From Aurantiacibacter aquimixticola (GTDB taxonomy: Bacteria; Pseudomonadota; Alphaproteobacteria; Sphingomonadales; Sphingomonadaceae), in contig NZ_RAHX01000001.1 in NCBI RefSeq assembly GCF_003605475.1, forward strand, positions 1,240,001 to 1,304,000: a stretch of 64,000 nt of DNA. Reading direction: 5' to 3'. The translations under genes and the position numbers were made by a program. Numbering within the stretch: the first letter of the stretch is position 1; every line of letters starts with the position of its first letter. The notes under the pieces were generated by a model. The model was given only the letters and a program-made list of their open reading frames with translations. It had not been told where the DNA came from and made no database searches. Shown here piece by piece: positions 57,039-64,000 of the stretch.

Positions 57039-57469
57039 TAGGCTGCCGCCGTCACGGCATTGGCGAGGTTGAGCGAGCGGATATGCGGCGAGCGCATCGG
57101 CAGGCGCACCTCGCGGTCGGCGTGCGCGTCGCGGATGACCTTCGGCAGACCCTTTGTCTCGCTGCCGAAGACGAGATAGGCGTCGTCCGGATAGTCCGGC
57201 TCATAGAAGCTGCGCCCGGCGTCGTCCTCGAACAGGAAAAGCTGCTCGCCAAGCGGTTGCCGCTCATCCATGAAAGTCCCCCATGAGGCAAATTCAGCCA
57301 GCCGCACATGCTGCCAGTAATCCAGACCTGCCCGCTGCAACTGCCGGTCCGACAGCGTGAACCCGTAAGGCCGTATCAACACCAGATCCATATCCAGCGC
57401 CACACAGGTGCGCCCGATAGCGCCGGTATTATGCGGGATTTCGGGATGGACGAGGACGATGGAGGTCAT
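57011..57469 (-). CDS. trmL: tRNA (cytidine(34)-2'-O)-methyltransferase
   Basis: SPOUT methyltransferase modifying the wobble base of certain leucine tRNAs. 152 residues. MTSIVLVHPEIPHNTGAIGRTCVALDMDLVLIRPYGF is the N-terminal block, DAYLVFGSETKGLP is the SAM-binding knot, and RSLNLANAVTAAAYQAL the C-terminal knot helix. It overlaps the end of the kinase gene, and a small gene upstream on the same strand starts 31 bp away. Confidence 0.95.
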   Translation of the reverse strand: MTSIVLVHPEIPHNTGAIGRTCVALDMDLVLIRPYGFTLSDRQLQRAGLDYWQHVRLAEFASWGTFMDERQPLGEQLFLFEDDAGRSFYEPDYPDDAYLVFGSETKGLPKVIRDAHADREVRLPMRSPHIRSLNLANAVTAAAYQALRGSLT

Positions 57470-57499
57470 GCCACGCCGGGCGATCCGGGCGGCTCGCGC

Positions 57500-57817
57500 T
57501 CAGCCCTCTCTCGCGAGCTTGCGCGCCTGCTTCACCCAGTCGTCACGCTCTATGCGCCCTGCCAAATCGAGCTTCCGATCCATCTCCTCGATATCGGACT
57601 TGGTCCATGATGCGATCTGCTCGAAGCGTGCGATGCCGTTCTTCATCAGCTTGGCGGCGAGTTTCGGCCCGATCCCCTTGATCCGCGTCAGATCGTCGGC
57701 CTGACCCTTGTCGCGGTAGGATTTCACCACCTTGGACGCCGCCCAGCTGAGCGCTCCCGCTACCACCGCACCCAGCGGCCATAGCCAGCGGTTGTCGTAA
57801 GTCGGTCGTGCGCGCAT
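57500..57817 (-). CDS. Membrane-anchored helix-hairpin-helix protein
   Basis: 105 residues. One membrane helix (WLWPLGAVVAGALSWAASKVV) followed by DDLTRIKGIGPKLAAKLMKNGIARFEQIASWTKSDIEEMDRKL, which is the helix-hairpin-helix module (KGIGPK) found as a C-terminal extension of NuoE and of ribosomal L21 in many alphaproteobacteria. Such modules mediate DNA or protein contacts; here its role is unknown. It lies between gatB and trmL on the same strand and may be co-transcribed with gatB. Confidence 0.82.
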   Translation of the reverse strand: MRARPTYDNRWLWPLGAVVAGALSWAASKVVKSYRDKGQADDLTRIKGIGPKLAAKLMKNGIARFEQIASWTKSDIEEMDRKLDLAGRIERDDWVKQARKLAREG

Positions 57818-57837
57818 GGTTCGTCTCCTCGCCGAGA

Positions 57838-59337
57838 CTAGCCCAGCTTATCCTTCAAGATCTGATTGACGACCGCAGGATTGGCTTTCCCCTGCATGGC
57901 CTTCATCGTCTGACCAACGAAGAAGCCGAAGAGTTTATCCTTCCCACCGCGATATTGCTCGACCTTGTCCTGATTGCCGGCGAGAATTTCGTCGATCGCT
58001 GTCTCGATCGCGCCAGTGTCCGAAACCTGCTTCAGGCCCTCCGTGTCCGCAATCTCGTCCGGCTCGCGGCCTTCCTTCAGGACGATTTCGAAGATTTCCT
58101 TCGCCTGGCCTCCGGAAATCTCACCCGCGTCCTGCATCTTCAGGATTGCAGCCTGCCGCGCGGCGGTGGCGTGGCTGGCATCGCCCTCGTCACCGAGCGA
58201 TTTCATCACGCCGGGCGCGACGGAGAGCGACCAGTTGGCCACCTGTGTCGCCACCTCTGCCTCGGGTTTGCCGAGCGCGCTGGCCGTCTCGCCGAGCAGC
58301 GTCTCGAACCGGGCGAAGGTCTCTACCTCGGCGGTGAGCTCGCGCGCGTTGTAGGGCGTCAGGCCCAGCTCGTTCTCGTACCGCGCCCGCTTGGCGTCCG
58401 GGAGTTCGGGAAGGCTGGCACGGCATTCCTGGAGAAATTCGTCATCCAGCTCGAGCGGCAGCAAGTCCGGATCGGGGAAGTAGCGGTAATCGTGCGCGTC
58501 TTCCTTGGATCGCATGGTCCGCGTGGTGCCGGTGCCGGGATCGAACAGGCGCGTTTCCTGATCGATGGTGCCGCCATCTTCCAGCACATCGACCTGCCGC
58601 TTCGCCTCGAATTCGATCACCTGCATGACGAAACGCACGGAATTGACGTTCTTCGTTTCGGTTCGGGTGCCAAGCTCGCTATCGCCGACCTTGCGCACAG
58701 AGACGTTTACGTCAGCGCGCATGGAGCCTTCCTCCATGTTCCCGTCGCAGCTGCCGACATAACGCAGAATGCTGCGCAGCTTGCGGACATAGGCCCCGGC
58801 CTCGGCGGGCGAGGTCATGTCCGGGCGGCTGACGATTTCCATCAGCGCGACGCCGGTGCGGTTGAGGTCGACATAGGACATGGTCGGATGCTGGTCGTGC
58901 ATCAGCTTGCCCGCATCCTGCTCGACATGGATGCGCTCGATGCCGATCACCTTGTCTTCCGGAATGCCCGCCTTCTCATCCGCATCGATGGTCAGCTGCC
59001 CCTCGCCCACGATGGGATGATAGAGCTGGCTGATCTGATAGCCCTGCGGCAGGTCGGCATAGAAGTAGTTCTTCCGGTCGAAGCGGGACCACGCATTGAT
59101 CTCGGCCTCGATCGCCATGCCGGTCCGCACGGCCTGCCGGATGCATTCGCGATTGGGCACGGGCAGCATGCCCGGCATCGCCGCATCGACCAGGCTAACC
59201 TGCGTGTTCGGCTCCGCCCCGAATTGGGTGGACGCGCCGGAGAACAGCTTGGCGTTGGACGTAACCTGCGCGTGCACTTCAAGGCCGATCACGACCTCCC
59301 ACTCGCCCGTCGCACCCTTGATGCGATAGTCAGTCAT
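57838..59337 (-). CDS. gatB: Asp/Glu-tRNA amidotransferase subunit B
   Basis: Kinase-like subunit of GatCAB, which converts Glu-tRNA-Gln to Gln-tRNA-Gln and often Asp-tRNA-Asn to Asn-tRNA-Asn. 499 residues. [24 protein letters not shown] and [24 protein letters not shown] are the phosphorylation-site blocks. The YqeY-like tail domain starts near LMENNVT-equivalent region and ends [10 protein letters not shown]. Its ATG overlaps the HigA stop (ATGA), so translation is coupled to the toxin-antitoxin pair that separates it from gatA. Confidence 0.97.
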   Translation of the reverse strand: MTDYRIKGATGEWEVVIGLEVHAQVTSNAKLFSGASTQFGAEPNTQVSLVDAAMPGMLPVPNRECIRQAVRTGMAIEAEINAWSRFDRKNYFYADLPQGYQISQLYHPIVGEGQLTIDADEKAGIPEDKVIGIERIHVEQDAGKLMHDQHPTMSYVDLNRTGVALMEIVSRPDMTSPAEAGAYVRKLRSILRYVGSCDGNMEEGSMRADVNVSVRKVGDSELGTRTETKNVNSVRFVMQVIEFEAKRQVDVLEDGGTIDQETRLFDPGTGTTRTMRSKEDAHDYRYFPDPDLLPLELDDEFLQECRASLPELPDAKRARYENELGLTPYNARELTAEVETFARFETLLGETASALGKPEAEVATQVANWSLSVAPGVMKSLGDEGDASHATAARQAAILKMQDAGEISGGQAKEIFEIVLKEGREPDEIADTEGLKQVSDTGAIETAIDEILAGNQDKVEQYRGGKDKLFGFFVGQTMKAMQGKANPAVVNQILKDKLG

Positions 59338-59669
59338 GCGGCTATTTCCCTTGGACTCACTTCCCGATCAATTTTCGCAGCCAAAGTCTTGCGTGCGCGC
59401 GAAAGATCGTAAGATTGCTGAAGATTCAGCCAAAAGCGTGCGCTGGTTCCGAAATACCTTCCCAGACGCATGGCGGTATCCGCCGTCACAGCGCGCTCGT
59501 TCTTCAAGACCGCTGTCACACGATTGGCTGGCACCCGGAGCGCCAGAGCAAGGGCATTTGCCGATAGACCGAGCGGTTCGAGAAATTCCTCGCGCAACAT
59601 TTCGCCGGGCGAAGTCGTCACCCTATCGATGGTCCCCAGATCATCTATGGTAGTCGACGATTTCGACAT
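59334..59669 (-). CDS. higA: HigA-family antitoxin
   Basis: 111 residues from ATG 59669 (GGAG about 9 bases upstream; in-frame Met codons at 59684 and 59717 lie inside higB). The XRE domain shows [70 protein letters not shown], the classical HigA/VapI motif. It neutralises HigB and represses the pair. The stop overlaps gatB, and higB overlaps its 5' end by 29 bp. Base composition is visibly less GC-rich than in the flanking gat genes. Confidence 0.94.
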   Translation of the reverse strand: MSKSSTTIDDLGTIDRVTTSPGEMLREEFLEPLGLSANALALALRVPANRVTAVLKNERAVTADTAMRLGRYFGTSARFWLNLQQSYDLSRARKTLAAKIDREVSPREIAA

Positions 59670-59922
59670 CCCAGGCTTCTCCATCTTTCCAGCGGAAGCA
59701 AATCCGCCATTGGTCATTAACTCGGATCGACCACTGACCGCGCCGATTACCTTTCAGCATTTCAAGCCGGTTGCCCGGCGGTGCTCGCAGATCATCGATG
59801 TCGACGCTTGCACCGATCTGATCGAGTTTTCGGAGCGCCACCTTCGCAATCGAGGAGAAGCGCCGGTTTTTGCCCGACTGCCATAATTCGAGCGTATCAC
59901 GATCTGATATACTACGGATCAC
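59641..59922 (-). CDS. higB: HigB toxin (RelE/ParE-family mRNA interferase)
   Basis: Ribosome-dependent mRNA endonuclease of a type II toxin-antitoxin pair. 93 residues from GTG 59922; an in-frame TAA sits two codons upstream, so no longer start exists. The pattern SRRFSSIAKVALRKLDQI-like start (here NRRFSSIAKVALRKLDQIGA), APPGNRLEMLKGNRRGQWSIRVNDQWRICFRW and the end VEIVDYH is diagnostic of HigB. It lies 22 bp downstream of gatA in the toxin-first order typical of HigBA. Confidence 0.95.
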   Translation of the reverse strand: MIRSISDRDTLELWQSGKNRRFSSIAKVALRKLDQIGASVDIDDLRAPPGNRLEMLKGNRRGQWSIRVNDQWRICFRWKDGEAWDVEIVDYHR

Positions 59923-59944
59923 GTATTACGCAACACATAAAGTA

Positions 59945-61426
59945 TCACCACCACTTCTTCGGCGTCGCGCTGAACCCGGCGCGCTGCTCTATCGCGAGGC
60001 CGGCGTTCAGCACGCCCTGCTCGTCCATCGCCTTGCCGACGAGTTGCAGGCCGAGCGGCAGGCCGTCCTCGGTCAGCGTGGCGGGCACGCTCATGGCGGG
60101 GAGCCCAGCAAGCGAGGCGGGGACGGCGAACACGTCATTTAGATACATGGTAAGCGGATCGTCGTTCAGCGAATTGAGCGGGAAGCTCGCCGTCGGCGTG
60201 GTCGGCGCGAGGATCACGTCGCATTGCTCGAAAGCCGAGTCGAAATCGCGCTGCACCAGCGTGCGGACCTTCATCGCCTGCGTATAGTAAGCGTCGTAGA
60301 AGCCCGCGCTCAGCACATATGTGCCGAGCATCACGCGGCGCTTCACCTCGTCTCCAAAGCCCTCGGCCCGGGTGGCGGCATACATGTCCTGCAGGCCCGC
60401 GCCATCGGGCAGATCGCGCAGGCCATAGCGCACGCCGTCATAGCGGGCGAGATTGCTCGACGCCTCGGCAGGCGCGACAATATAATAGGCAGGCAGCGCG
60501 TATTTGGTGTGCGGCAGGGAGACGTCGACGATCTCCGCACCCGCATCGCGCAGCCATTCGGCGCCCTTCTCCCAGCTATCGAGAATTTCCTGGCTCGTGC
60601 CGTCCATCCGGTATTCTTTCGGAATACCGACTTTCTTGCCGCGCAAGTCCGCATCGAGATTGCCGAACCAGTCCGGCACCGGCGTATCGAGGCTGGTCGT
60701 GTCCTTCGGATCGAACCCTGCCATCGCGCCAAGCATGATCGCGCAGTCCTCGACATTGCGGGCCATCGGCCCGGCCTGATCGAGCGAGCTGGCGAACGCC
60801 ACGACGCCCCAGCGCGAGCAGCGGCCATAGGTCGGTTTGATCCCGCAAATGCCGGTGAAGGCAGCAGGCTGGCGGATCGAGCCGCCCGTGTCCGTGCCGG
60901 TCGCGGCGGGCGCGATGCGCGCGGCCACGGCAGCGGAGGAGCCGCCCGACGATCCGCCCGGGCTCATCGCCGCATTGCTGCCTTCCTTGCGCCAGGGCGA
61001 TGACACATTGCCGAAATAGGACGTCTCGTTGGACGAGCCCATGGCGAACTGGTCCATATTGAGCTTGCCCAGCATGCCGCAGCCTGCATTCCACAGGTTC
61101 TGGCTGACCGTGCTTTCATACGGTGGCACGAAGCCTTCGAGAATATGGCTCGCGGCGGTGCTCTGGACGCCTTTGGTGCAGAACAGATCCTTCATCCCGA
61201 TCGGCACGCCCGCCATGGGGCCGAGCTGTTTGCCGTCCGCACGCGCGCTGTCCACCGCATCGGCAGAGGCGAGCGCATGTTCGGGCGTGGCGACGATGAA
61301 AGCGTTGAGCTCGCTCGCGGCGGCGACGGCATCGTTAAAGGCGGAGGCGACTTCGCGCGCGGTGAAATCGCCTGCGGCCACGCCATCGCGGATCTCGCGG
61401 ACGCCGAGGGTCGTGAGGTCGGTCAT
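59945..61426 (-). CDS. gatA: Asp/Glu-tRNA amidotransferase subunit A
   Basis: Amidase subunit releasing ammonia from glutamine for GatB. 493 residues from ATG 61426. The Ser-cisSer-Lys triad is readable: Lys79 in [12 protein letters not shown], Ser159 in [10 protein letters not shown] and Ser183 in [12 protein letters not shown]. The C-terminus, around [18 protein letters not shown] (here [14 protein letters not shown]), matches GatA. Its ATG overlaps the gatC stop (TAATG). The next gene downstream is higB, not gatB. Confidence 0.97.
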   Translation of the reverse strand: MTDLTTLGVREIRDGVAAGDFTAREVASAFNDAVAAASELNAFIVATPEHALASADAVDSARADGKQLGPMAGVPIGMKDLFCTKGVQSTAASHILEGFVPPYESTVSQNLWNAGCGMLGKLNMDQFAMGSSNETSYFGNVSSPWRKEGSNAAMSPGGSSGGSSAAVAARIAPAATGTDTGGSIRQPAAFTGICGIKPTYGRCSRWGVVAFASSLDQAGPMARNVEDCAIMLGAMAGFDPKDTTSLDTPVPDWFGNLDADLRGKKVGIPKEYRMDGTSQEILDSWEKGAEWLRDAGAEIVDVSLPHTKYALPAYYIVAPAEASSNLARYDGVRYGLRDLPDGAGLQDMYAATRAEGFGDEVKRRVMLGTYVLSAGFYDAYYTQAMKVRTLVQRDFDSAFEQCDVILAPTTPTASFPLNSLNDDPLTMYLNDVFAVPASLAGLPAMSVPATLTEDGLPLGLQLVGKAMDEQGVLNAGLAIEQRAGFSATPKKWW

Positions 61427-61728
61427 TATTCGATCACCTTGGGCACGCCATAGAAGCCATGTTCCGCCACCGGAGCGTTCGCCAGCACGTCCTCCTGCCG
61501 GCCACCGCCCGTCTTGGGATCGGCGTCCACGACATCGTCGCGCAGGCGCATGTCCTGCGGGATGACCGCCGTCATTGGCTCGACCCCGGACGTGTCGACT
61601 TCGCCCAGCTGCTCGACCCATTCGAGGATCTTGTTGAATTCGGGCACGAGGTGATCGAGATCACCCTCATGCATCTCGATGCGCGCGAGCGAGGCGATTT
61701 TCGCCACTTCTTCTCGGGTAACTGACAT
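61426..61728 (-). CDS. gatC: Asp/Glu-tRNA amidotransferase subunit C
   Basis: Small subunit that wraps around GatA and GatB. 100 residues from ATG 61728 ([19 protein letters not shown]), the standard GatC start; the open frame upstream is Arg-rich and rejected. [22 protein letters not shown] and [25 protein letters not shown] fit the family. It begins the gat unit, 62 bp downstream of the FKBP gene end. Confidence 0.95.
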   Translation of the reverse strand: MSVTREEVAKIASLARIEMHEGDLDHLVPEFNKILEWVEQLGEVDTSGVEPMTAVIPQDMRLRDDVVDADPKTGGGRQEDVLANAPVAEHGFYGVPKVIE

Positions 61729-61789
61729 GCCTCGCGCCCTAGCGGCGCGCGCCCGGCGCTTCAAGCATCTGCGTCGGCGATCGGGCCGT

Positions 61790-62383
61790 TTACTGCGGCG
61801 GTCCCTGGACCTGCGGCGCGGCTTCGCCGTCACCCTGGCCCTGCGTCTCCATCTGCTGCTGCAGCATCAGCATCTGGATGCGCTGGGCAAGTCCCTGGAA
61901 TTCCTCCTGCGACATGATCTCGTGCACGGTCACTTCGAAGGTGAGATCGGCATTGGGCGGAATGTCGGAGCCCGGAGGCGGCGCATCGCCATAGGCAAGG
62001 CTGCCCGGTATCTCGATTGTGTAGGCACCACCCTGCTGCGTCTGCAGCAAGCCGTCGCGAAAACCGGGCACCACGTTCTGCAATTCCATCGGAATGCCGG
62101 TCGGCACCATATCGGCGATTTCGGGCGGCAGCGGAAGTGTTGGCGGCGAGCGGTCGAACTCCGTGCCGTCATCGAGCTTGCCGATATATTCGACAAAGAC
62201 CACGCTCTCCGGCGTCGGGTTCGGACCCTCGCCTTCGCGGATCGTATCGACATCCACGCCCTCGGGAACGGCCGCCCAGGCGACTGCTCCGGCAATCAGA
62301 ACGGCGACAATCACGCCGATCCACAGCTTGAAGAGCGACCCCTTGGCAATCGGGCGCAGCGGAACGCGAGTGACTTCGGCCAT
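61790..62383 (-). CDS. Membrane-anchored FKBP-type peptidyl-prolyl isomerase
   Basis: 197 residues. A short cytoplasmic start and one membrane helix ([23 protein letters not shown]) place the FKBP domain in the periplasm: [71 protein letters not shown]. Aromatic residues of the active cleft are partly preserved. A Gln/Gly/Met-rich tail follows. It assists folding of exported proteins; its clients are unknown. Confidence 0.9.
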   Translation of the reverse strand: MAEVTRVPLRPIAKGSLFKLWIGVIVAVLIAGAVAWAAVPEGVDVDTIREGEGPNPTPESVVFVEYIGKLDDGTEFDRSPPTLPLPPEIADMVPTGIPMELQNVVPGFRDGLLQTQQGGAYTIEIPGSLAYGDAPPPGSDIPPNADLTFEVTVHEIMSQEEFQGLAQRIQMLMLQQQMETQGQGDGEAAPQVQGPPQ

Positions 62384-62421
62384 TGATTTTCGATCCTGCG
62401 ATGGGTGTGTGCGCCAAAAGC

Positions 62422-62454
62422 AAGGGGCGCGGAAACTGATGTTCCACGCCCCTT
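62422..62454 (-). terminator. Intrinsic terminator downstream of rpsU
   Basis: AAGGGGCG and CGCCCCTT pair with an inner GGAA/TTCC extension and a 6-base loop. On the minus strand, TTGCTTTTGG follows. It lies 34 bases past the rpsU stop. Confidence 0.72.
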
Positions 62455-62487
62455 TGGCTTAGCTACGTTATCCGGGTCAAGCGGTGC

Positions 62488-62694
62488 TTATTTGATCCCG
62501 TCGCGTTCCATGCGCTTGCGCTCCATCTTGCGGGCGCGGCGCACGGCGGCGGCCTTTTCACGGGCGCGCTTCTCGCTCGGCTTTTCGTAGTGGCGACGCA
62601 GCTTCATCTCGCGATACACGCCTTCACGCTGCAGCTTCTTCTTGAGCGCACGCAGGGCCTGCTCGACATTGTTATCGCGGACGATGATCTGCAT
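62488..62694 (-). CDS. rpsU: 30S ribosomal protein S21
   Basis: Small basic ribosomal protein of the 30S platform near the 3' end of 16S rRNA. 68 residues from ATG 62694 ([50 protein letters not shown]). The extra 24 residues in the longer open frame are not part of S21. A GAAAGGTGG site lies upstream. It stands alone between two terminator-bounded units and diverges from crcB. Confidence 0.96.
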   Translation of the reverse strand: MQIIVRDNNVEQALRALKKKLQREGVYREMKLRRHYEKPSEKRAREKAAAVRRARKMERKRMERDGIK

Positions 62695-62910
62695 AAAACC
62701 TAAGCCACCTTTCAAAACCGGCCAATAGACCACGATGAGAGCCCGCGGATCAGGCGCGGGGTGCACCGTATAACTTCAAACGAAAATTGCGCCGAATCCG
62801 TTCCGAGATCGGCTCGCTGGCCGTGCAGATAAGCGAATCGGCGATGAAAAGCAAGGACGCGCTCGCCTTTCGGGTTTCGCGGGGACGCGCCAGCCGCTAG
62901 GGACACCGAC

Positions 62911-63324
62911 ATGTCCGCTACCACCCCCCAACTCTATGCCTCACTATCAGTCGCCATCGGCGGCGGCATCGGCGCTCTGGCGCGTTACCAGATGGGCCGC
63001 GCCATGACGGCCTGGATGGGCCCGCAAATGATGACCTTCTTTCCGTGGGCGACGCTTGCCGTGAACACCATCGGCAGTGTCCTCATGGGCCTGCTGGCGG
63101 GATGGCTTGTACGCAGCGCGCCCGAAAATTCGGAGCAGCTTCGCCTGCTTCTCGGCATCGGACTGCTCGGCGGCTTCACGACATTCTCCGCCTTCAGCCT
63201 CGAGCTCGCCATGCTGATCCAGCGCGGGCAAGTGCTGATCGCTGCGCTTTACATCATGCTGTCCATCGGCCTTGGCGTCACCGGCATGATTTTCGGCCTC
63301 AGCATCACTCGCCTGTTCTCATGA
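62911..63324 (+). CDS. crcB: Fluoride efflux channel CrcB/Fluc
   Basis: Dimeric inner-membrane channel that exports fluoride. 137 residues with four membrane helices. GGGIGALARYQMGRAM, the pore-lining TLAVNTIGSVLMGLLAG and the family block LLGGFTTFSAFSLELAMLI, with its Phe-box-type aromatics and central Na+ site residues, are intact. A single gene implies the homodimeric form. The ATGA overlap couples it to the pseudouridine synthase gene. No fluoride riboswitch is visible in the 216-bp gap upstream. Confidence 0.95.
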   Translation: MSATTPQLYASLSVAIGGGIGALARYQMGRAMTAWMGPQMMTFFPWATLAVNTIGSVLMGLLAGWLVRSAPENSEQLRLLLGIGLLGGFTTFSAFSLELAMLIQRGQVLIAALYIMLSIGLGVTGMIFGLSITRLFS

Positions 63325-64000
63325 CGAAGGGCATGGACGATCAGGTTCGGCAATTCACCGTCGCGCCAGACGACGAGGGCGTGCGGCTTGACCGCTGGTT
63401 CAAACGCAATCTGCCGCAGATCGGCTTTGCCACGGTCAGCCGCTGGGCGCGCACCGGGCAGCTGCGGGTCGACGGATCGCGTGCCAAGGTCGACGATCGG
63501 CTCGCTCCCGGCCAAGTGCTGCGCGTTCCTCCGGGCGGAGAGGACGGCGTACGCACTCAGCGCAAGCGCCGCGAATTGACCGAATCCGAGATTGCAGAGG
63601 CGGAGGGCATGCTGATCCAGCGGACCAAATCCGCGCTCGTGCTGAACAAGCCGCCGGGCCTCGCCACGCAGGGTGGCACGAAGACGAACAAGCATGTCGA
63701 CGGCCTGCTCGATGCCTTTGCTGGAGATGACGAGCAGCGCCCGCGCCTCGTGCACCGGCTGGATAAGGACACATCCGGTGTCCTCCTCGTCGCGCGCACT
63801 GCGGGCAGCGCGGCATTCTTTTCCAAGCGATTTTCCGGTCGCAGCGCGAAGAAAATCTATTGGGCGCTGGTCGTCGGCGTGCCGGAAGTCGCCGAAGGCA
63901 CGATCGACGCGCCACTTGCCAAGCAACCCGGCACGGGCGGCGAGAAGATGCATGTCGATATGGAAGGCGGCCAACCCGCAAAGACTCTCTACCGCGTGGT
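63321..64000 (+). CDS. RluA-family 23S rRNA pseudouridine synthase (C-terminus beyond window)
   Basis: Starts ATG 63321, overlapping the crcB stop, and stays open to the window end: 226 codons are seen. An S4 RNA-binding domain (GVRLDRWFKRNLPQIGFATVSRWARTGQLRVDG) precedes the catalytic domain, whose Asp148 lies in RLVHRLDKDTSGVLLVARTA, the RluA/C/D signature. The S4 domain favours RluC or RluD. Which uridine is modified cannot be told from the part seen. Confidence 0.9.
   Translation, partial: MTKGMDDQVRQFTVAPDDEGVRLDRWFKRNLPQIGFATVSRWARTGQLRVDGSRAKVDDRLAPGQVLRVPPGGEDGVRTQRKRRELTESEIAEAEGMLIQRTKSALVLNKPPGLATQGGTKTNKHVDGLLDAFAGDDEQRPRLVHRLDKDTSGVLLVARTAGSAAFFSKRFSGRSAKKIYWALVVGVPEVAEGTIDAPLAKQPGTGGEKMHVDMEGGQPAKTLYRV

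Noticed and set aside
62695..62910. Possible fluoride riboswitch before crcB
   Set aside because: A GGCGATG and a later CTCGCC are present, but the conserved downstream core of the crcB motif (CTGATG...CTCCTAC-like) is missing.

Overview
The window is high-GC, densely packed chromosomal DNA of an alphaproteobacterium. Gene content and order point to Sphingomonadales, most likely the Erythrobacteraceae. Supporting signs are the argS-SPOR-nagZ-scpA-scpB-tatABC order, the ispH-thrB-rnhA order, a glnB-glnA pair, a Tad/Cpa pilus locus of Caulobacter type, a large Sphingomonad-type TonB-dependent receptor with a Cys-containing N-terminus, and many GTG/TTG starts with ATGA, GTGA and TAATG couplings. 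This family-level placement is inference; no rRNA or tRNA gene is present to test it. I saw no CRISPR array, complete insertion sequence or complete prophage.

Layout. 1-4.2 kb: methionine aminopeptidase (cut by the window edge), a DUF3298-type lipoprotein, an M17 leucyl aminopeptidase, an SH3 protein and argC. 4.3-6.4 kb: glnB-glnA behind a sigma-54-like promoter, with a palindromic repeat between them and a strong terminator after glnA. 6.4-10.8 kb is accessory: an XRE regulator and six-helix membrane protein pair behind a three-copy operator array, a secreted unknown, a lone GH24 lysozyme, a Gly/Asn-repeat exported protein and a fasciclin lipoprotein. 10.8-18.0 kb: tamB-tamA-bpt on the minus strand. 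18.2-22.5 kb: threonine ammonia-lyase, a beta-hydroxyacid dehydrogenase, an exported amidohydrolase and an acidic one-helix microprotein. 22.5-29.4 kb: one long minus-strand cluster argS-SPOR-nagZ-scpA-scpB-tatA-tatB-tatC. 29.5-35.0 kb: a lipoprotein, ispH-thrB-rnhA, a YegP-like protein, and a hydrolase/FAD-oxidase pair.

35.0-42.4 kb is the Tad pilus locus cpaA-cpaB-cpaC-cpaD-cpaE-tadB-tadC. The secretion ATPase gene cpaF/tadA, normally between cpaE and tadB, is absent, and a hairpin occupies the gap. 42.5-48.4 kb: a MarR regulator, mtnP, an SDR dehydrogenase and a 1163-residue TonB-dependent receptor. 48.8-49.0 kb holds a decayed C-terminal stub of a second receptor. 49.1-54.7 kb: clpB behind a heat-shock-type promoter, divergent from an M16 protease. 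54.7-57.8 kb: an RluE-type pseudouridine synthase, a small beta-rich protein, an ABC1/UbiB-family kinase, trmL and a helix-hairpin-helix membrane protein. 57.8-61.7 kb: the gatC-gatA-gatB amidotransferase genes, interrupted between gatA and gatB by a HigB-HigA toxin-antitoxin pair whose antitoxin stop overlaps the gatB start. 61.8-64.0 kb: an FKBP isomerase, rpsU, crcB and the start of an RluA-family pseudouridine synthase cut by the window end.

The features that best repay a second look are the HigBA insertion inside gatCAB, the 17-bp-period operator array with its regulator/membrane pair, the Tad locus without its ATPase, the receptor stub, the paired palindromic repeats, and the Asp-flanked microprotein. 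None can be called a new system from sequence alone.
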